From an uncultured Oribacterium sp. (GTDB taxonomy: Bacteria; Bacillota; Clostridia; Lachnospirales; Lachnospiraceae), in assembly GCA_938030845.1 (NCBI GenBank), contig CALHIC010000120.1, forward strand, positions 1-6,269: a stretch of DNA of 6,269 nt, in the 5' to 3' direction. Both the position numbers and the translations under genes were made by a program. Positions 5,724-6,269 of the stretch are shown here, piece after piece. The notes under the pieces were generated by a model that was not told the origin of the DNA, did no database searches, and was given only the letters and a program-made list of their open reading frames with translations. The stretch's first letter is position 1, and every line of letters begins with the position of its first letter.

Positions 5724-6112
5724 TAATTTTCTCCTGTTAATAAAGTGGATTCTTGCAAATATTTGTTGGGATATTTCTTTAGTAAAGCGTTAAGATATTG
5801 AATCACAGCTTCCTGACTATTTTCCCCTTTCATATATTCTTCTAATATCTCAAATAATCCTTGTTTTTCCGTTTCACTTGCGTCTTTTTTGAAATATCCC
5901 CATACATGAAGAATGGCATTGTTAAAATCTTTTTTACTTTCTTTTAGATTCCTTGCATTTTGTATTTTTTCCTGTAGATATGCAATATCCACTTCCTTTT
6001 CTTTCAAATACTCTCGGATATCCAGATATGCCTTATGGGATTTACTCAGCACATTATATTTATTTTTTGCCCAAAGCTCTTCACATTCTTTTTTGATATT
6101 CTTGTGCTGCAC
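5723..6112 (-). CDS. DUF1722 / YbgA-family protein
   Basis: The 129-residue protein is cytosolic, with no signal peptide or membrane segment. ELWAKNKYNVLSKSHKAYLDI (12-32) matches the family's LWxxxKYxxLAxSxxxY opening. NNAILHVWGYFKK (64-76) matches the NVLQHLxGYFKK core, and ALLKKYPNKYLQES (109-122) matches the closing motif. DUF1722 has no established biochemical function. In E. coli ybgA lies beside the photolyase gene phrB, and in other bacteria the domain is often fused to DUF523; its pairing here with an endonuclease-V-like gene agrees with a DNA-damage role. The start is GTG at 6112, with GAGGG six bases upstream; an in-frame TGA at 6143 and no other start codon exclude longer forms. 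It is the first gene of a coupled pair. No convincing promoter was found in 6113-6215. Confidence 0.75.
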   Translation of the reverse strand: MQHKNIKKECEELWAKNKYNVLSKSHKAYLDIREYLKEKEVDIAYLQEKIQNARNLKESKKDFNNAILHVWGYFKKDASETEKQGLFEILEEYMKGENSQEAVIQYLNALLKKYPNKYLQESTLLTGEN

Positions 6113-6215
6113 TTTATGCCCTCTTTCAAAATATTCTAAATATCAATCTATGAAATGATAATACAACTGCTTTACACATAATCTCTTACTCTTGCACACA
6201 CTCAAACTCTGTTGT

Positions 6216-6260
6216 AAAAACAAAAATTGCAGCAACGAATCTCTCTAATCATTGCTGCAA
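6216..6260 (-). terminator. intrinsic terminator of a minus-strand gene beyond the right edge
   Basis: TTGCAGCAA (6227-6235) and TTGCTGCAA (6252-6260) form a perfect 9-bp stem with a 16-base loop. On the minus strand this is followed by TTTTTGTTTTT (6216-6226). A downstream T-run exists only in this direction, so the terminated gene lies to the right of the window. It separates that gene from the DUF1722 operon. Confidence 0.75.
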
Positions 6261-6269
6261 GAACGAATG

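Overview
The window is low-GC DNA with strong AGGAGG-type ribosome binding sites, short spacers and translationally coupled gene pairs. This fits a Firmicute, most likely a gut or oral clostridium of the Lachnospiraceae type; the assignment is inferred from composition and protein style only.

Layout from left to right. (1) 1-1153: after a short gene-free edge, a minus-strand alpha/beta hydrolase of the dienelactone-hydrolase/COG1073 type. It is intact along its whole length except for one in-frame TAG in the nucleophile elbow. (2) 1154-1629: a non-coding stretch that once separated the hydrolase from a divergent LysR-type regulator. Only the first 17 codons of that regulator remain (1316-1366), but its palindromic control region is still there. 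It is followed by a near-consensus promoter embedded in TGATTAGAA repeats. (3) 1630-2973: a plus-strand AlbA_2 (Schlafen-type) / HATPase_c_4 / winged-helix regulator, probably controlled through those repeats. (4) 3013-4592: a minus-strand HipB-HipA toxin-antitoxin operon, convergent with the regulator, with catalytic residues present and a GTG start coupled to the hipB stop. (5) 4731-5297: the thioredoxin-dependent peroxiredoxin Bcp with a strong terminator. It is preceded by a 14-codon leader ORF whose Shine-Dalgarno lies in a hairpin and whose stop codon overlaps the bcp ribosome binding site. (6) 5355-6112: a coupled minus-strand pair, a DUF1722 (YbgA-type) protein followed by a T4-endonuclease-V-like (Pyr_excise) protein. 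This looks like a two-gene DNA/UV-damage unit. (7) 6216-6260: an intrinsic terminator for a minus-strand gene beyond the right edge.

No complete new multi-gene defence system is visible. The observations most worth following are the leader ORF and hairpin ahead of bcp, the repeat-embedded promoter of the AlbA_2 regulator, the paired DUF1722 and glycosylase-like genes, and the joint decay of the hydrolase and its LysR regulator with the control region preserved.
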